A stretch of DNA of 64,000 nucleotides from Conchocele bisecta (taxonomy: Eukaryota; Mollusca; Bivalvia; Lucinida; Thyasiridae): assembly GCA_029237695.1 (NCBI GenBank), contig CM055265.1:219469679-219533678 (forward strand), read 5' to 3'. Shown piece after piece: positions 1 to 9,080 of this stretch (positions are counted from its first letter, which is position 1; every line of letters starts with the position of its first letter). Below the pieces are notes generated by a model. It was not told the origin of the DNA, searched no databases, and worked only from the letters and a program-made list of their open reading frames with translations. The position numbers and the translations under genes were made by a program.

Positions 1-836
1 GTCATACCTCCAATGCCGGTGTTGATGTAAGATTTCACCCACAAATTATCACAGCATAGGTTAGAAGACACCAAATAGTTTTACTATATACTTTAACCGA
101 ATCCCATCCAATAAGGCCAGTCTCTCCTACTTTCACTATTCGTATGGATGTTGTGGGACCTACTTGAACATGTACCTGCAGCCGGTCTGTACTGGTTATG
201 CATGAATTAAACAATAGTTTCACTTATTCCTAAGAAAAAAAATCCAACCTCGTCATGTCCTCCAATATTGTTTACATTTGTTATTGGCCACGGAAACTCT
301 GTTTACATCACATGACCAATACCCCCACATGTACCTCAAGTGAAACTGGGTAGTAATGGATCAAGATTTGCAAGCAAACTGTCAGTGACCTGAAAACACC
401 CGCACGATTTTGTTCATACTGGACTAGTATTACCCCCTTGACGTTTTCGCACCATTTATTATTCTCTAATCTATATTAACTAAATTGTATACATGTACGT
501 ATGTATGGTGTTTGACTTACTAATGTGTTTTATACATACACGTAATTAAACTACATATGTACGTAATTGAAAACAATCTCATTTTTATGGTAAGTTACAC
601 ATATGGTAACTTACACAGGTTGACTGTCAAACTGGCCCATTACCGATGCAAACCAATAACCGTCAGGGATCAGACTAAGGTGGCACACCACCATTAATTT
701 TCCCTAAAACACTAACCCGTTACCACACATTTTGCTATTCTCTGCTACTTTCATTTTTCTTATGGATGTTGTGGGACCTATTTTACAATAACCTGCTCTG
801 GATCTTGACTAATTATAATATATATTTAATTATCGT
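1..836. other. Left flank, no gene
   Basis: AT-rich DNA without a convincing coding region. A stretch of about 70 bases around 121-190 recurs at about 738-805 (shared core TATGGATGTTGTGGGACCTA), so a short dispersed repeat is present twice. The only open frame (about 62 codons, minus) is not recognisable. Confidence 0.6.
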
Positions 837-1000
837 AGTAGTAAAGAGGGAGTCAAAATGATATCAGCAACCATTGTGCCGTTATTGAGCGGTATTGTAG
901 CTCCCACCACAAACACAAAATTGGTGGTGGTATTGAATGAGAAAGTGGTATTGTAGTCCCAATTATATTGGAGATTGGGAGTTTTTTAAAAAAGTATAAA
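837..1000 (+). repeat. Left terminal inverted repeat of Polinton A
   Basis: Reads AGTAGTAAAGAGGGAGTC at its start and is the reverse complement of 17491-17654 with only scattered mismatches. A related copy of the terminal motif (GTATAAAGGGGGTCAAAATG) occurs just inside at about 994-1013. Confidence 0.9.
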
Positions 1001-1082
1001 GGGGGTCAAAATGGTACCCGCTCTATAATCTATAGTAAAACTCTGACAATAAAAGAGTAAAACTCCTCCAAAAAATTATATT

Positions 1083-1323
1083 TCAAGTAAGAGACGGCGC
1101 GTCAGCGCGTGATAGTTTAAGTGCGGACCACCTATAGAATAAGAGTCTAGCCCATTTCGTCAGAGCCAAGTTAGACAACTGTGTTCTTCTAAAGCGGGTC
1201 TTCTTTGTCAGAATTGTATCTCTTATGCCATTTGGTCAGAGCCAATTAATTAATAAAAAAAAAAGTATATTTGCTAACATACTTATTTCAAGTAAGAGAC
1301 GGCGCGTCCGCGCGTGATAGTTT
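1083..1323 (+). repeat. Direct repeat, about 35 bp, two copies 204 bp apart
   Basis: The sequence AAGTAAGAGACGGCGCGTC is found at about 1086 and again at about 1290, each followed by GCGCGTGATAGTTT. The right copy forms the last codons of the zinc-finger ORF on the minus strand; the left copy repeats those codons downstream, so the 3' end of that gene appears to be duplicated. Confidence 0.75.
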
Positions 1324-1737
1324 ACATTTCAACACCGCATTTTCCTTCTCCAGTGTAATTAATTTATTTCGTAGATCAGCAACTAATTCTACCAGCTCTA
1401 GTCTACAACGTTCACCTTTCCCCTGGCAGCGCAGTTGATTGTGTCTACAAAGAGTTTGGGCACTAACAAATTTACAAGGGCATCTGGGGCATTGGAAATG
1501 TGGAGCGACACAAGGAGGTTTCCGCTGCCTTGCTAGATGCCTTCGCAGGTAGTCTGGTCGCGCAAACGTTTTATAACATGTAACACACTCAATTATGTAT
1601 ATATGTATACCTATATGTATATATATTGTAGCGTGTCGGCGGTCAAGGATGATGCGAACACTACACTGGTTGCAATTAGATGAAAAAATAGTAGTAAATA
1701 TTGTAGTTGCGCTGCCACCAGCAACCAGTGTAGATAC
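1288..1737 (-). CDS. C2H2-type zinc-finger protein with C-terminal coiled coil (Polinton A)
   Basis: Open for about 149 codons on the minus strand with no ATG, so the true start is unknown; an upstream GTAAGT near 1740 could be a splice donor. Visible: CNQC near the N-terminus, then CVTCYKTFARPDYLRRH and CPRCPCKFVSAQTLCRH, which fit Cys-Cys-His zinc fingers, followed by a Leu/Glu-rich helix (ELVELVADLRNKLITLEKEN) that should form a coiled coil. Known: zinc-finger DNA-binding proteins are common accessory genes of large DNA transposons. Inferred: DNA-binding or regulatory protein of the element. It sits next to the left terminal repeat, opposite in direction to the polymerase. Confidence 0.55.
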   Translation of the reverse strand, partial: VSTLVAGGSATTIFTTIFSSNCNQCSVRIILDRRHATIYIHIGIHIYIIECVTCYKTFARPDYLRRHLARQRKPPCVAPHFQCPRCPCKFVSAQTLCRHNQLRCQGKGERCRLELVELVADLRNKLITLEKENAVLKCKLSRADAPSLT

Positions 1738-1740
1738 TTA

Positions 1741-2372
1741 CGCTTGACCGCAGATAGGCTCAATATCGCCTCGCATGGTATGACAAATGACAGAGACAGA
1801 TGTACACGATAAATTATTTATATAGTAACCAATGTGGATGTTGATATACAGGAAACAATCGAATAAAGTCAGTATTAGCTTGACAAGCCTTCTGTTGGTA
1901 ACGGCCTCGGATGTAAATGACGTCCCGGATAAGGGTCTCCGTTTGCTGGCCAAATAGATGGGCACACGTTGTATGCCTGGGATGACCCCGTATATTGATT
2001 AAATAGTCCAAACGTCTGGTCACTCAACGGTGGGCGTGTCACAAAGTATACCCCATCAATGCATGTCGATTTGTTGATGGGTTCAGAAACAAAGGCTGGT
2101 ATCTTCCAGTGTATGGGACCTGCCGACGGTCTGGTAAGCTACCGGGTTCCACGATCTTCTGGTAGATATTAGCGGTCGAGATCCACTATGTTCTTCTAGA
2201 TATTCGCGGTGAAAACGCCACAAACCGGGTTACGTACCCCAGCTTGAGTAACGAAAGTATGACACGCGTTAACGATGGTGATATCATCTTGGCAAAACGA
2301 GCATGTATTCATCAGTATGTATCTCCCTGCACCACTTCAGAGTATTATAGACATTGATAGAGCAGGAAAAGG
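1741..2372. other. Intergenic, no recognised gene
   Basis: Two short overlapping minus-strand open frames (about 1738-2023) have no recognisable motif. The rest shows no coding signal. Confidence 0.4.
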
Positions 2373-3018
2373 TGGAAACCTAAGTGAGGATTTGTGTTTG
2401 AGGATCACCGGTGAGGATCTGTGTTTGAGGATCCCGGATGAGGAGCCCTAGTGAGGAACTGTGTTTGAGGATCTCAGATGAGGATATATAGGGAGTAACT
2501 GTATTTGAGGATCTCATGTGAGGATCTATAGTGAGGATCCTAGGTGAGGATCCATAGTGAGGAACTGTATTTGAGGATCTCAAGTGAGGATCTATAGTGA
2601 GGATCCAGGTAAGGATTCCTAGTAATGAACTGTATTTGAGGATCCCAGGTGGGGAACTGTGTTTGACGATCCCAGGTGATGAACTGTATTTGAGGATCTC
2701 CGGTGAGGATCTATAGTGAGGATCCCAGGTGAGGATCCCAGGTGAGAATCTGTGTTTGAGGATCCCATGTGAGGATCTCTGGTGAGGAACTGTGTTTGAG
2801 GATCTCAGGTGAGGATCCCTAGTGAGGAACTGTATTTGAGGATCTCCGGTGAGGATATATAGTGAGAATCCCTAGTGAGGATCTGTGTTGAGAATCCCAG
2901 GTGAGGATCTGTGTTTGAGGATCCCAGGTGAGGGTCCCTAGTGAGGAACTGTATTTGAGGATCTCCGGTGAGGATCTATAGTGCGGATCTGTGTTTGAGG
3001 ATCCCAGGTGAGGAACTA
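2373..3018 (+). repeat. Minisatellite, TGAGGATC-type
   Basis: About 640 bp of degenerate tandem units built from GTGAGGATCTATAGTGAGG and GTGAGGAACTGTATTTGAGG blocks, alternating in irregular order. It lies inside Polinton A between the zinc-finger gene and the polymerase. Confidence 0.9.
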
Positions 3019-3455
3019 CGTTTCAGGTGCTGTGTTGCCGCAAATCTCGTGTTTTCAACAAACACTGGTTGTGTGTAGAGGCGTGAATCGACGAATCTAG
3101 CCCTGGTCACAATATGGTTACTCCTCAAATGCTATAAACGTAGGGGAGGCCAGGTTAGTTGCGACAATGCAGTTGATATAATTCTGTCCTGGTTGTGAAC
3201 ATTCTCACAAAGTTTAAAATAGGTATTGTAGTCGCTAGCCCACCAGCACCCGCGGTTACATGGAAGTGGGTGGGGTAGCAACATAATTCATCACATCATC
3301 TGGAACCATAATGGAGCAAGAAGAAATAGGTAGATGGACGGGCAGATTGAAGTAACTCGTAGTAGCATATTCATTCTTCATTATCGGTATGCAACCAGTA
3401 AAATAAAAGAAACAAAATAACTTCACTAATGGAACTGTCTCTCGACTCGTCACAA

Positions 3456-3513
3456 TATGTTCAATTGGATGTCAACAATTATCTTATGTAATTGTGACAC
3501 CCAATTGAACATA
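3456..3513. repeat. Hairpin (inverted repeat)
   Basis: TATGTTCAATTGGATGTCA and its near-complement TGACACCCAATTGAACATA flank a short AT-rich centre. Arms are about 25 bp with one bulge. Lies about 60 bp upstream of the polymerase start region. Confidence 0.75.
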
Positions 3514-3572
3514 TAAACTCATAGGTTATATCACACCAAAGTATATATACCAAAAATTTACTGATATAAAAA

Positions 3573-5160
3573 ATGATTACCACAATTAATATGGTTAAAA
3601 TTGAAACGTTGAGAGCCGAGGCTAAATCTCTTGACATTATTTATAGCAATCGTCTGGGCGTTCCTGGGTTAAATAAGCTGATAAACTCAAAAAAGAAGGG
3701 GGGGGGGTAATATTGAAACGTTGAGAGCAGAGGCAAAATTTCTCGGTATTATCTATGGTAACCGTCTGCGTGTTCCTGGGTTAAACAAGCTGATAAACGC
3801 CACAAAGAATGAGACTTTTACACATCGAGTAGGTAGGGCATACTCCAGACGTGTCTTCACAAACCCCGTCTTGTGGCTTCAGGTGTTAACCGCTCAAATA
3901 GAAAAAAGACTACAAGTAGAGAGTATAGTTGGACTGAGAACGGCCGCCATGCAGGATTCTCTCACCGTAATTAAACCAAAGCGTAAACTTAAAAAAGCCC
4001 TACTACACGCGATAGCTGATGAGGGTGCGGCTATTCTAGGGGTTAGAGACGAAGAGATGGAGAAAGTCGAGCAGGGTAGACGCACGTTCACGTTCTCGTT
4101 TAGGAAACACGTAGAAAAGGAATTACCTGATAGGATAGTAGAGAAATTAACTACTCATCTGACGACAAACTTACTCCTAAGACATTCATTCTCCTACAAA
4201 CTACAACACATTGAGGAAAAAGATCACCGAGGTCGCGCAAAGACGATAATATTTAATAAGAGTCTTGGGGGGAGTAGGTGGATGGACTCCTTAGGTGAAG
4301 TAGAGAAATGGGCGAAAGATAACGAGAAAAAAGAGGATGGATATAGATAAAGTCGAGAGGCCCAACACGAAATGAACGTTCGTGAGGTGGGAGCAGGTTT
4401 ATATAAAACTAGTGCAGGGAACACGAGGAGTAGATCTCGGGCTGACTTCGAAACACGTGGCTGGTGGACCTCTCCCAAACTGGTTGAGGAATAAGAAATG
4501 TATGTACTCGTTAGACAAATACACCGATGAGCTGTGTCTATTCAGCTGCCTGACCGTTCACGGCGGGGCGCAACCAGACAGGTGTACCGCCCAAGCCAGA
4601 GGGATGAGTACTAAGTATTTCGGTAAGAGAGAGCCTGTGCCTATTTCATTTGATAACTTGAAATAGGTTGAGGAGAAGTATATCAGCCAACCGAGAGTGG
4701 AATATGGTGGTTGAGGAAGGCACCAGCACACTATGAGGAGGTAGGTACGAAGCATATGACGATAGGCATATACAAAAACCACGCGTTCCTGATAATCAAC
4801 CTAAAAGGTCTGTCGAAAACGTACGCCTACGACACTTGCAAACAGAGGTTCACGAAGGCTTGTAACGTTACTCGGCATGGACCCAAGTGCATGAAGGACG
4901 AGACACACGCCGTATGCGAAGGGAAAGTTATCGAGCGCTCTCGCTCCGCGTTCGAGAAGGCCTTCTACCCAAAGAGTGCTAGAAGCCTAGGGGCACTTGA
5001 TTGGATGGCGACTGTTGAGAATGAGGAGAACGTGCTCATCCACCACGAGCTGTGTGAGCACGGCGGGGAGAGGTGGATCTGTGGATCTCCAGTAGATGGA
5101 TACTGCAAGGAAAATAACACGGTGTACCAGTATCACGGGTGTTTCTGGCACGGCTCAGTG
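3573..5160 (+). pseudogene. polB: Protein-primed DNA polymerase B, N-terminal part only (Polinton A)
   Basis: Would replicate the element by protein-primed DNA synthesis. The reading is spread over three frames: about 3721-4350 (209 aa, basic and helical), about 4382-4663 (contains KYTDELCLF), and about 4711-5160. The last block has a Cys2His2-like finger (CKQRFTKACNVTRHGPKC) and ends in the NTVYQYHGCFWHG motif of the endonuclease-like insertion found in many Polinton polymerases. Breaks: stop after the 209-aa block, TAG at about 4664, frameshift near 4700. The exonuclease and palm domains are absent: the gene stops at CFWHG and runs straight into an integrase scrap on the other strand, so one deletion removed most of both genes. 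Confidence 0.75.
3600..3808 (+). repeat. Tandem duplication, period 112 bp, in the polymerase 5' end
   Basis: ATTGAAACGTTGAGAGC begins at 3600 and again at 3712, with the following 95 bp conserved; both copies encode a peptide ending VPGLNKLIN. A run of nine or more G separates the copies and ends the first reading. Confidence 0.9.
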
Positions 5161-5235
5161 TTTTCGGAAGCCTTGGTTGCCGCGGCGAGGTTCTTGGTGG
5201 CCGCGAGTCCCTTTCAGTAGCCGCGGGGGCTGCGC
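5150..5235 (-). pseudogene. Integrase N-terminal scrap (Polinton A)
   Basis: On the minus strand about 28 codons match the N-terminal part of the Polinton B integrase (SPRGY, then a TGA, then KGLAATKNLAAATKASE). It directly abuts the truncated polymerase, marking the deletion junction. No catalytic domain remains. Confidence 0.75.
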
Positions 5236-5304
5236 GCTAGGCGAACCGATAGTTTGGTATCAAGCTTGCGGGTGTCCATCGTATGCGAGGTATTCTAATA
5301 GATC

Positions 5305-5637
5305 GGATAATCTCCAGCATGCCCTCGCCAGATCGTCCGGTAACAGCGTCGTTAATAATAAACCTTTGTTGGAAGTTTCGCTGCAGCTGCCGGTTAAGTT
5401 CCCACAATTCATGGATTGGAACAGGAGCGGGAACTCGGGGGAATCTAACTCGGAGGAATCGAACTAGGAGGAATCTAACATCCGCTTTGCGAAAAGGGTG
5501 GCCGCTTTTTCGTCCTCGCGCCCCGTCCCGTGAGAATCTTGGGCCAGACGAATCAGACCCTTTGCGCCAGCTAAATGGTGTTTCAGGGCAGTGTAACCTA
5601 CATCGATCATAGCAAAATAAAGTTCGTCAACTAACAT
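5305..5637 (-). pseudogene. Conserved small Polinton protein, LVDELYF family (copy A)
   Basis: Starts with ATG at 5637 (MLVDELYFAMIDVGYTA) and aligns along its length with the minus-strand reading at 44139-44411 of Polinton B (LVDELYFALLDEGYTA; shared LPDDLA near the end). An in-frame stop follows FAKRMLDSS. Function unknown. It follows the integrase on the same strand in both copies, so it belongs to the element's minus-strand gene block. Confidence 0.55.
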
Positions 5638-5688
5638 CGTTCTATATAATTATATAATATATTATTTAAGCAAAAAATAATTAAATAA

Positions 5689-5829
5689 TTATTGCTTTTC
5701 CTTATTGCTTTTCCTTATTACCTTTCCAATATAGTAGCTGACGAGACCCATTCCCAGCCATTCCCACGACGATGAACGCGATCTCGCATTCACAGCATTC
5801 ACTATCATTTTACCATCGTTTTCAGCCAT
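5689..5829 (-). CDS. Small membrane-type protein (copy A), probably frame-damaged
   Basis: A 46-codon ORF from ATG at 5829 (MAENDGKMIV) to TAA at 5689. In Polinton C (51796-51870) the matching stretch reads REIAFVVVGIAATGLVSY, a hydrophobic membrane segment. In copy A the same hydrophobic reading (EIAFIVVGMAG) lies in another frame, so the 46-aa ORF as read is probably a chimera of two frames. Role unknown. Confidence 0.4.
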   Translation of the reverse strand: MAENDGKMIVNAVNARSRSSSWEWLGMGLVSYYIGKVIRKSNKEKQ

Positions 5830-5961
5830 TGTTGATAACTATACTTATTGTATATAAAAGGGATCGCGATCAATGTTTAAATGGGGCGCAATCGGTTTCG
5901 TAACTTTCTTCGGAACCGCCTCCAACTGCACAGGAGCCCCAATCGAAATTGGAGTTGGGGG

Positions 5962-6427
5962 TTACTTCGAAAGGTAGTTCAGCACACACAGGGTGACCAC
6001 AACTGCCAGACCACCACCAACAACCCAAGGGATGATTTCTATTTAATAGGGGGTAGGAGCTACAGCAATCGGGGATTGCTCCTCCAACGGTTTTGGGGGA
6101 GAAACAGCTGCCTTCGGATGTGGAACCACCGGGCGTTGAAACAGCAGGAACAAATAACGACCGTTTGGCCTCTCGAAGCTCGGCGAGTATTTTATCTTGT
6201 TTAACTTTTCGGGTGGCAGCCGCTGCCCGCCCAGCTGCCTGTCTTTTTGGATGTTTATGTCGTGCAACCGAGGCTTGCTCCTGTGGAGTGTGTTCCTGTG
6301 GAGATTGCTCCCCCAACGCCATTGGAGGATCAATCGGAGTTGGAAGTGCTGCAATCGGGTTCAACAGTGTTGGAGCAATCGGGGATTGTGGTTCCGTCAC
6401 TCTCGCAGGTGCGTCTTGTGTCATCAT
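5962..6427 (-). pseudogene. Conserved basic protein with C-terminal membrane helix (copy A)
   Basis: From ATG at 6427 (MMTQDAPARVTEPQ) a Pro-rich head leads to a basic helical block KRQAAGRAAAATRKVKQDKI followed by LAELRE. A shift to a second frame and a TAA at about 6040 then precede a hydrophobic tail, IIPWVVGGGLAVVVTL, ending at 5962. Polinton C (52560-52933) has the same order: KRHRQAAGRAGAAARKAKPD and then TWIIPWVVGGLAVV. Likely a small membrane-anchored element protein; function unknown. Its start overlaps the end of the neighbouring minus-strand gene in another frame, typical of compact virus-like gene blocks. Confidence 0.5.
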
Positions 6428-7049
6428 TGTCTGAGCTTATAGTTCGTGGGCATATATGTCCAAATTGACAATGTTTACCCGTGGTAAACACGATTGCTAA
6501 GTACATTCGAAACTTGTGATAAATTGAGCAGAAGAGACTGACCCTTTTATAGGACACACTCTTAACAAGAGTGTGTCCTATAAAAGGGTCAGTCTCTAGA
6601 TCGCGAATCAACCCCGCGGTGTTTGGTATAGGGAGAAGTATACTAACAGCGGTAGCGTACAAATGAATAGCCGCCGATCCAAGAGTTGTTTTCATCTCTG
6701 CACCTAACCTAGATTCGTATCGCGCATATATTTTATCAATCTCCGCATCTGACATCTTATCCAGCTGACAAACTGAGAGACGCCTACCGAGATAAGGCTC
6801 CGATTGTCCCCCAGCAACCAACGCAGCTAGCCGCTCGCGTCGCGCCGCGGTTTCATTTGTTTTCATCCCACTGTTCCAATTCTTCCAATCGCGATTGGAT
6901 TGGGGGTGCGGTTGGGCAGTCGTGCCAACAGGTGTTTCATCTTTCAGGAAAGAAGTTTCAGTCGTGTCGGCAGTCGTACCATCTTTCAGGAAAGATATCG
7001 GCACGAGTGTTTCTTCCATTAGCTGATCCAGAAGTTCGTCGCAGTTCAT
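6330..7049 (-). CDS. Conserved helical Polinton protein (copy A)
   Basis: 239 codons from ATG at 7049 (MNCDELLDQLMEE). After a degenerate repeat (SFLKDGTTADTTE / SFLKDETPVGTT) comes the conserved core: RRERLAALVAGG, then MSDAEIDKIYARYESRLGAE and a helical stretch ending DPFIGHTL. I recognise this core as a recurring hypothetical protein of invertebrate Polintons, without known function. The core is followed by an in-frame insertion created by a perfect palindrome (6533-6597), then FRMYL and a Cys-containing tail. Whether the palindrome-altered protein could work is doubtful. Upstream neighbour of the ATPase's 3' side on the same strand. Confidence 0.6.
   Translation of the reverse strand: MNCDELLDQLMEETLVPISFLKDGTTADTTETSFLKDETPVGTTAQPHPQSNRDWKNWNSGMKTNETAARRERLAALVAGGQSEPYLGRRLSVCQLDKMSDAEIDKIYARYESRLGAEMKTTLGSAAIHLYATAVSILLPIPNTAGLIRDLETDPFIGHTLVKSVSYKRVSLFCSIYHKFRMYLAIVFTTGKHCQFGHICPRTISSDNDDTRRTCESDGTTIPDCSNTVEPDCSTSNSD
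6533..6597. repeat. Perfect 65-bp palindrome (31-bp arms, 3-bp loop)
   Basis: Left arm AGAGACTGACCC... at 6533-6563, loop AAC at 6564-6566, right arm the exact complement at 6567-6597. It lies within the helical Polinton gene and keeps the minus-strand frame open. Confidence 0.97.
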
Positions 7050-7322
7050 TATTTTATTTATTTCAACAGTGTTGGGTGTACTATTCTGACAAGTCTCATA
7101 AGTCTAACATATTGCCAAGTGCACCACCCGATACTTATGATCACCGTTATGTTCGCAACAAAGCAATAGTTGCTGAACAATTATTAAGCGGAGCAATCCC
7201 ACTTGTTCAGCATTTGTTCAGCATTGTTAAGCAATTGCTAAGCATTTGCTAAGCATTGTTCTGCATTATTTAGCATTGCTCAGCATTGTTAAGCATTGCT
7301 CCACTTAATTATTGCTCAGTAA
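7050..7322. repeat. AT-rich spacer with degenerate GCATTGTT-type repeats
   Basis: Between 7170 and 7320 the motif AGCATTGTT/AGCAATTGCT/AGCATTTGCT recurs about ten times at roughly 10-18-bp spacing, forming overlapping weak dyads. No gene seen. The corresponding spacer in Polinton C (about 53520-53620) has a related but shorter repeat (CAGTGTTTATCACAAGCT twice). Confidence 0.7.
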
Positions 7323-7925
7323 TTAATTGATGACTTTGTAAGCAGTTGGTTGATCAGTCTTTAGCAGAAGCTTGGCGTGTTTAGTTTCCGAAAGCATCTG
7401 TCGAACTTCCAGGCGCTCCTCGCGCGTTGGGATAACGTCGTTCTCTCGAAGACAGTCATCGAATGAGTCTCGGTCCTTGCAGTGAAAGAGGGCGATACAT
7501 TTAGTTTTCTCGCGGAGATCCTTGAGGACGGCGTTGTACTTCTGAGTGGAGATCCATGTACTTTGCCCCGCATGGCGGCCAGAAAATGCGAGCTCAGAGA
7601 CCATGTCCTTCTTTTTGGTCATCGCCGCCTTGGCCGAGCAGTCGTCAATCACATATAGGGTGGGCCCGCCATGTAATATTTGGTAGAAGACACGCAACCA
7701 ATCGTGAAGCCTGTCGCCGGGGTCAAAGACGTATATCTCAGGGTCGGCCCATATCTACGGGCGCCGCTAATAAGTATCGTTGTGCCGCACAGTGGGACAC
7801 ATGATCACAATGTGTCGAAAGGCATTGCTGTAGGACCCCTCGAGCAAGTCCAGGATGAAAACCGTTTTTCCACATCCTGTCTGCCCACATATTATGGCAG
7901 AGTGGGCATCTTTCGGTAGAGTTAA
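7323..7925 (-). pseudogene. FtsK/HerA-type genome-packaging ATPase (Polinton A)
   Basis: Would pump DNA into the capsid. At the N-terminal end (about 7925-7850) the minus strand reads AIICGQTGCGKTVFILDLL, a Walker A motif. Further on, YVIDDCSAKAAMTKKKDM carries the Walker B aspartates and the region typical of the A32/Polinton packaging ATPase, then WISTQKYNAVLKDLRE and a C-terminal RENDVIPTREER. Only the last 124 codons (7697-7323) stay open from an ATG. Two stops lie upstream (reading TY-stop-RRP-stop-IWADPE at about 7750-7770). The second stop is at the same codon as a stop in Polinton C. Full length would be about 200 aa. Confidence 0.8.
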
Positions 7926-8317
7926 ATCTTTAGATTGATTTTTTTATAAATCGTTAGATTTAGTAGAGCGCTGAGACGTATCGACCATCTTCGATGTTGA
8001 GTTGTGCGTCTGTATTTTATGTGGTCTGTGAAAGAGACGCCACTCCCGGTTGTGGCAAACCACACGGCAAAATTTAGTTGGTTCTGCCAGAACTGCATAG
8101 GGTTGTTGTTCCAGTTTGTTATGACATCCAGTGTAATGGTTTTATGAAGCCTGTACTTTTCAAACATGTTAGGGAAATTGGTGTTGAAACCCAGGCCCAA
8201 ACTGGCTCTTATTTGGGGGTGCACAAGCCCACCAATGGTGTTCTTTTGAGTGTATACCCCGCCGACAGCGTACTTTGCATTATAATTACATGTACAGCTA
8301 AATGCTTTGGTATCCAT
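7922..8317 (-). pseudogene. Fusion remnant: MDTKAF-type protein N-terminus joined to major capsid protein tail (Polinton A)
   Basis: From ATG at 8317 the reading MDTKAFSCTCN... to QFWQNQLNFAVW matches the start of the minus-strand gene at 46666 in Polinton B. After about 97 residues the homology switches to the C-terminus of the major capsid protein: in another frame NTDAQLNIEDGRYVSALLN is read just before 7940, matching DAQLNIEDGRFV of copies B and C. A deletion has therefore removed most of both genes. The ORF as it stands is open to 7922 but is not one real protein. Confidence 0.65.
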
Positions 8318-8350
8318 TGAAAAATATTATTATGTTTGCTACTATCACTA
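8318..8350. promoter_or_regulatory. Divergent intergenic region
   Basis: Only about 33 bp of AT-rich DNA separates the minus-strand MDTKAF start from the plus-strand penton-like reading, so promoters of both must overlap here or within coding DNA. The equivalent spacer was the insertion site of a 4.7-kb element in Polinton C. Confidence 0.35.
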
Positions 8351-9018
8351 ATGTTTAAAAAGCGAGTTGTGAACTTCAAATATCAATCGACAACTGCTGC
8401 GGAAAACGCTGGGTAGGCCTCAGATCAATCACCTTCACGGTTGGGTGGGAGAATGTGGGGAAGAGCGAAGGGTTTGGCTATGTGAAAGATGGACACTCAG
8501 TAGGTGTAAAGTTGCCTCCCGGACTGTGGAGTTTTAGACAGGTCAAAAATTTTGTCACCTCAGAGCTTGACGGTAAAGCCAACCTCACAGTATCGAAGGC
8601 TGCCGGGCTCGCAAAAATGACCATCGGCCCAGACAGTCGGGTAAGGATCTCCTCGACGTTGGGTATTCGTCTCGGTTTTAGAGAGACATACTCCGCGAAT
8701 AAAGGCTTGTTCGCCCCGGGTGAGTACGTCGGTGATAACCCGGTGGACTTCGCCTTCACGAAAACTCTCAGGGTGCACCTGGATTGGGTGAACACATCGT
8801 ACAACATGGTAGACGGATCTCCCAGCACATTACTGAAAACCGTGCAAGTCAGTGATTGTTTGTTTGGGGAGACTGTGACGTTAGACTTCCCACACCCCGA
8901 TATGAAAGTTTTGGAATCGGGACATATCCACGAAATTAAGGTCTCTATTCTTGATGATCAAGCGAGAAAGTTGAATAACTATTACCCGATTCCGGTCGTC
9001 CTAGAAATTTCAAATTAA
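8351..9018 (+). CDS. Penton-like/minor capsid protein (Polinton A)
   Basis: Predicted to be a capsid vertex protein. The conserved reading starts around 8383 (NCCGKRWVGLRSITFTVGW), runs through KLPPGLWSFRQVKNFV, STLGIRLGF and EIKVSILDDQ, and stops at 9018. An order of this type (a WxVGL motif, a central LGF motif, a C-terminal DDQ strand) is what Polinton/adintovirus single-jelly-roll minor capsid proteins show. The frame from 8383 has no ATG; ATG at 8351 (MFKKRVVNFKYQS) is in another frame, so one base was probably gained or lost near 8380. Otherwise the 200-odd codons are open. Matching reading at 62490-63120 in Polinton C; deleted in B. Confidence 0.65.
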
Positions 9019-9080
9019 TTAATTTTAAGAAAATCAGAATTAAACGCATGTTAGTAATATAATTTATAACAACCAACATT

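Noticed and set aside
2373..3018. Possible CRISPR array because of regular short repeats
   Set aside because: Units are contiguous and degenerate, with no unique spacers; eukaryotic context.
5870..6468. Five overlapping plus-strand ORFs
   Set aside because: Antisense to minus-strand Polinton genes whose reading is supported by the matching copy in Polinton C.
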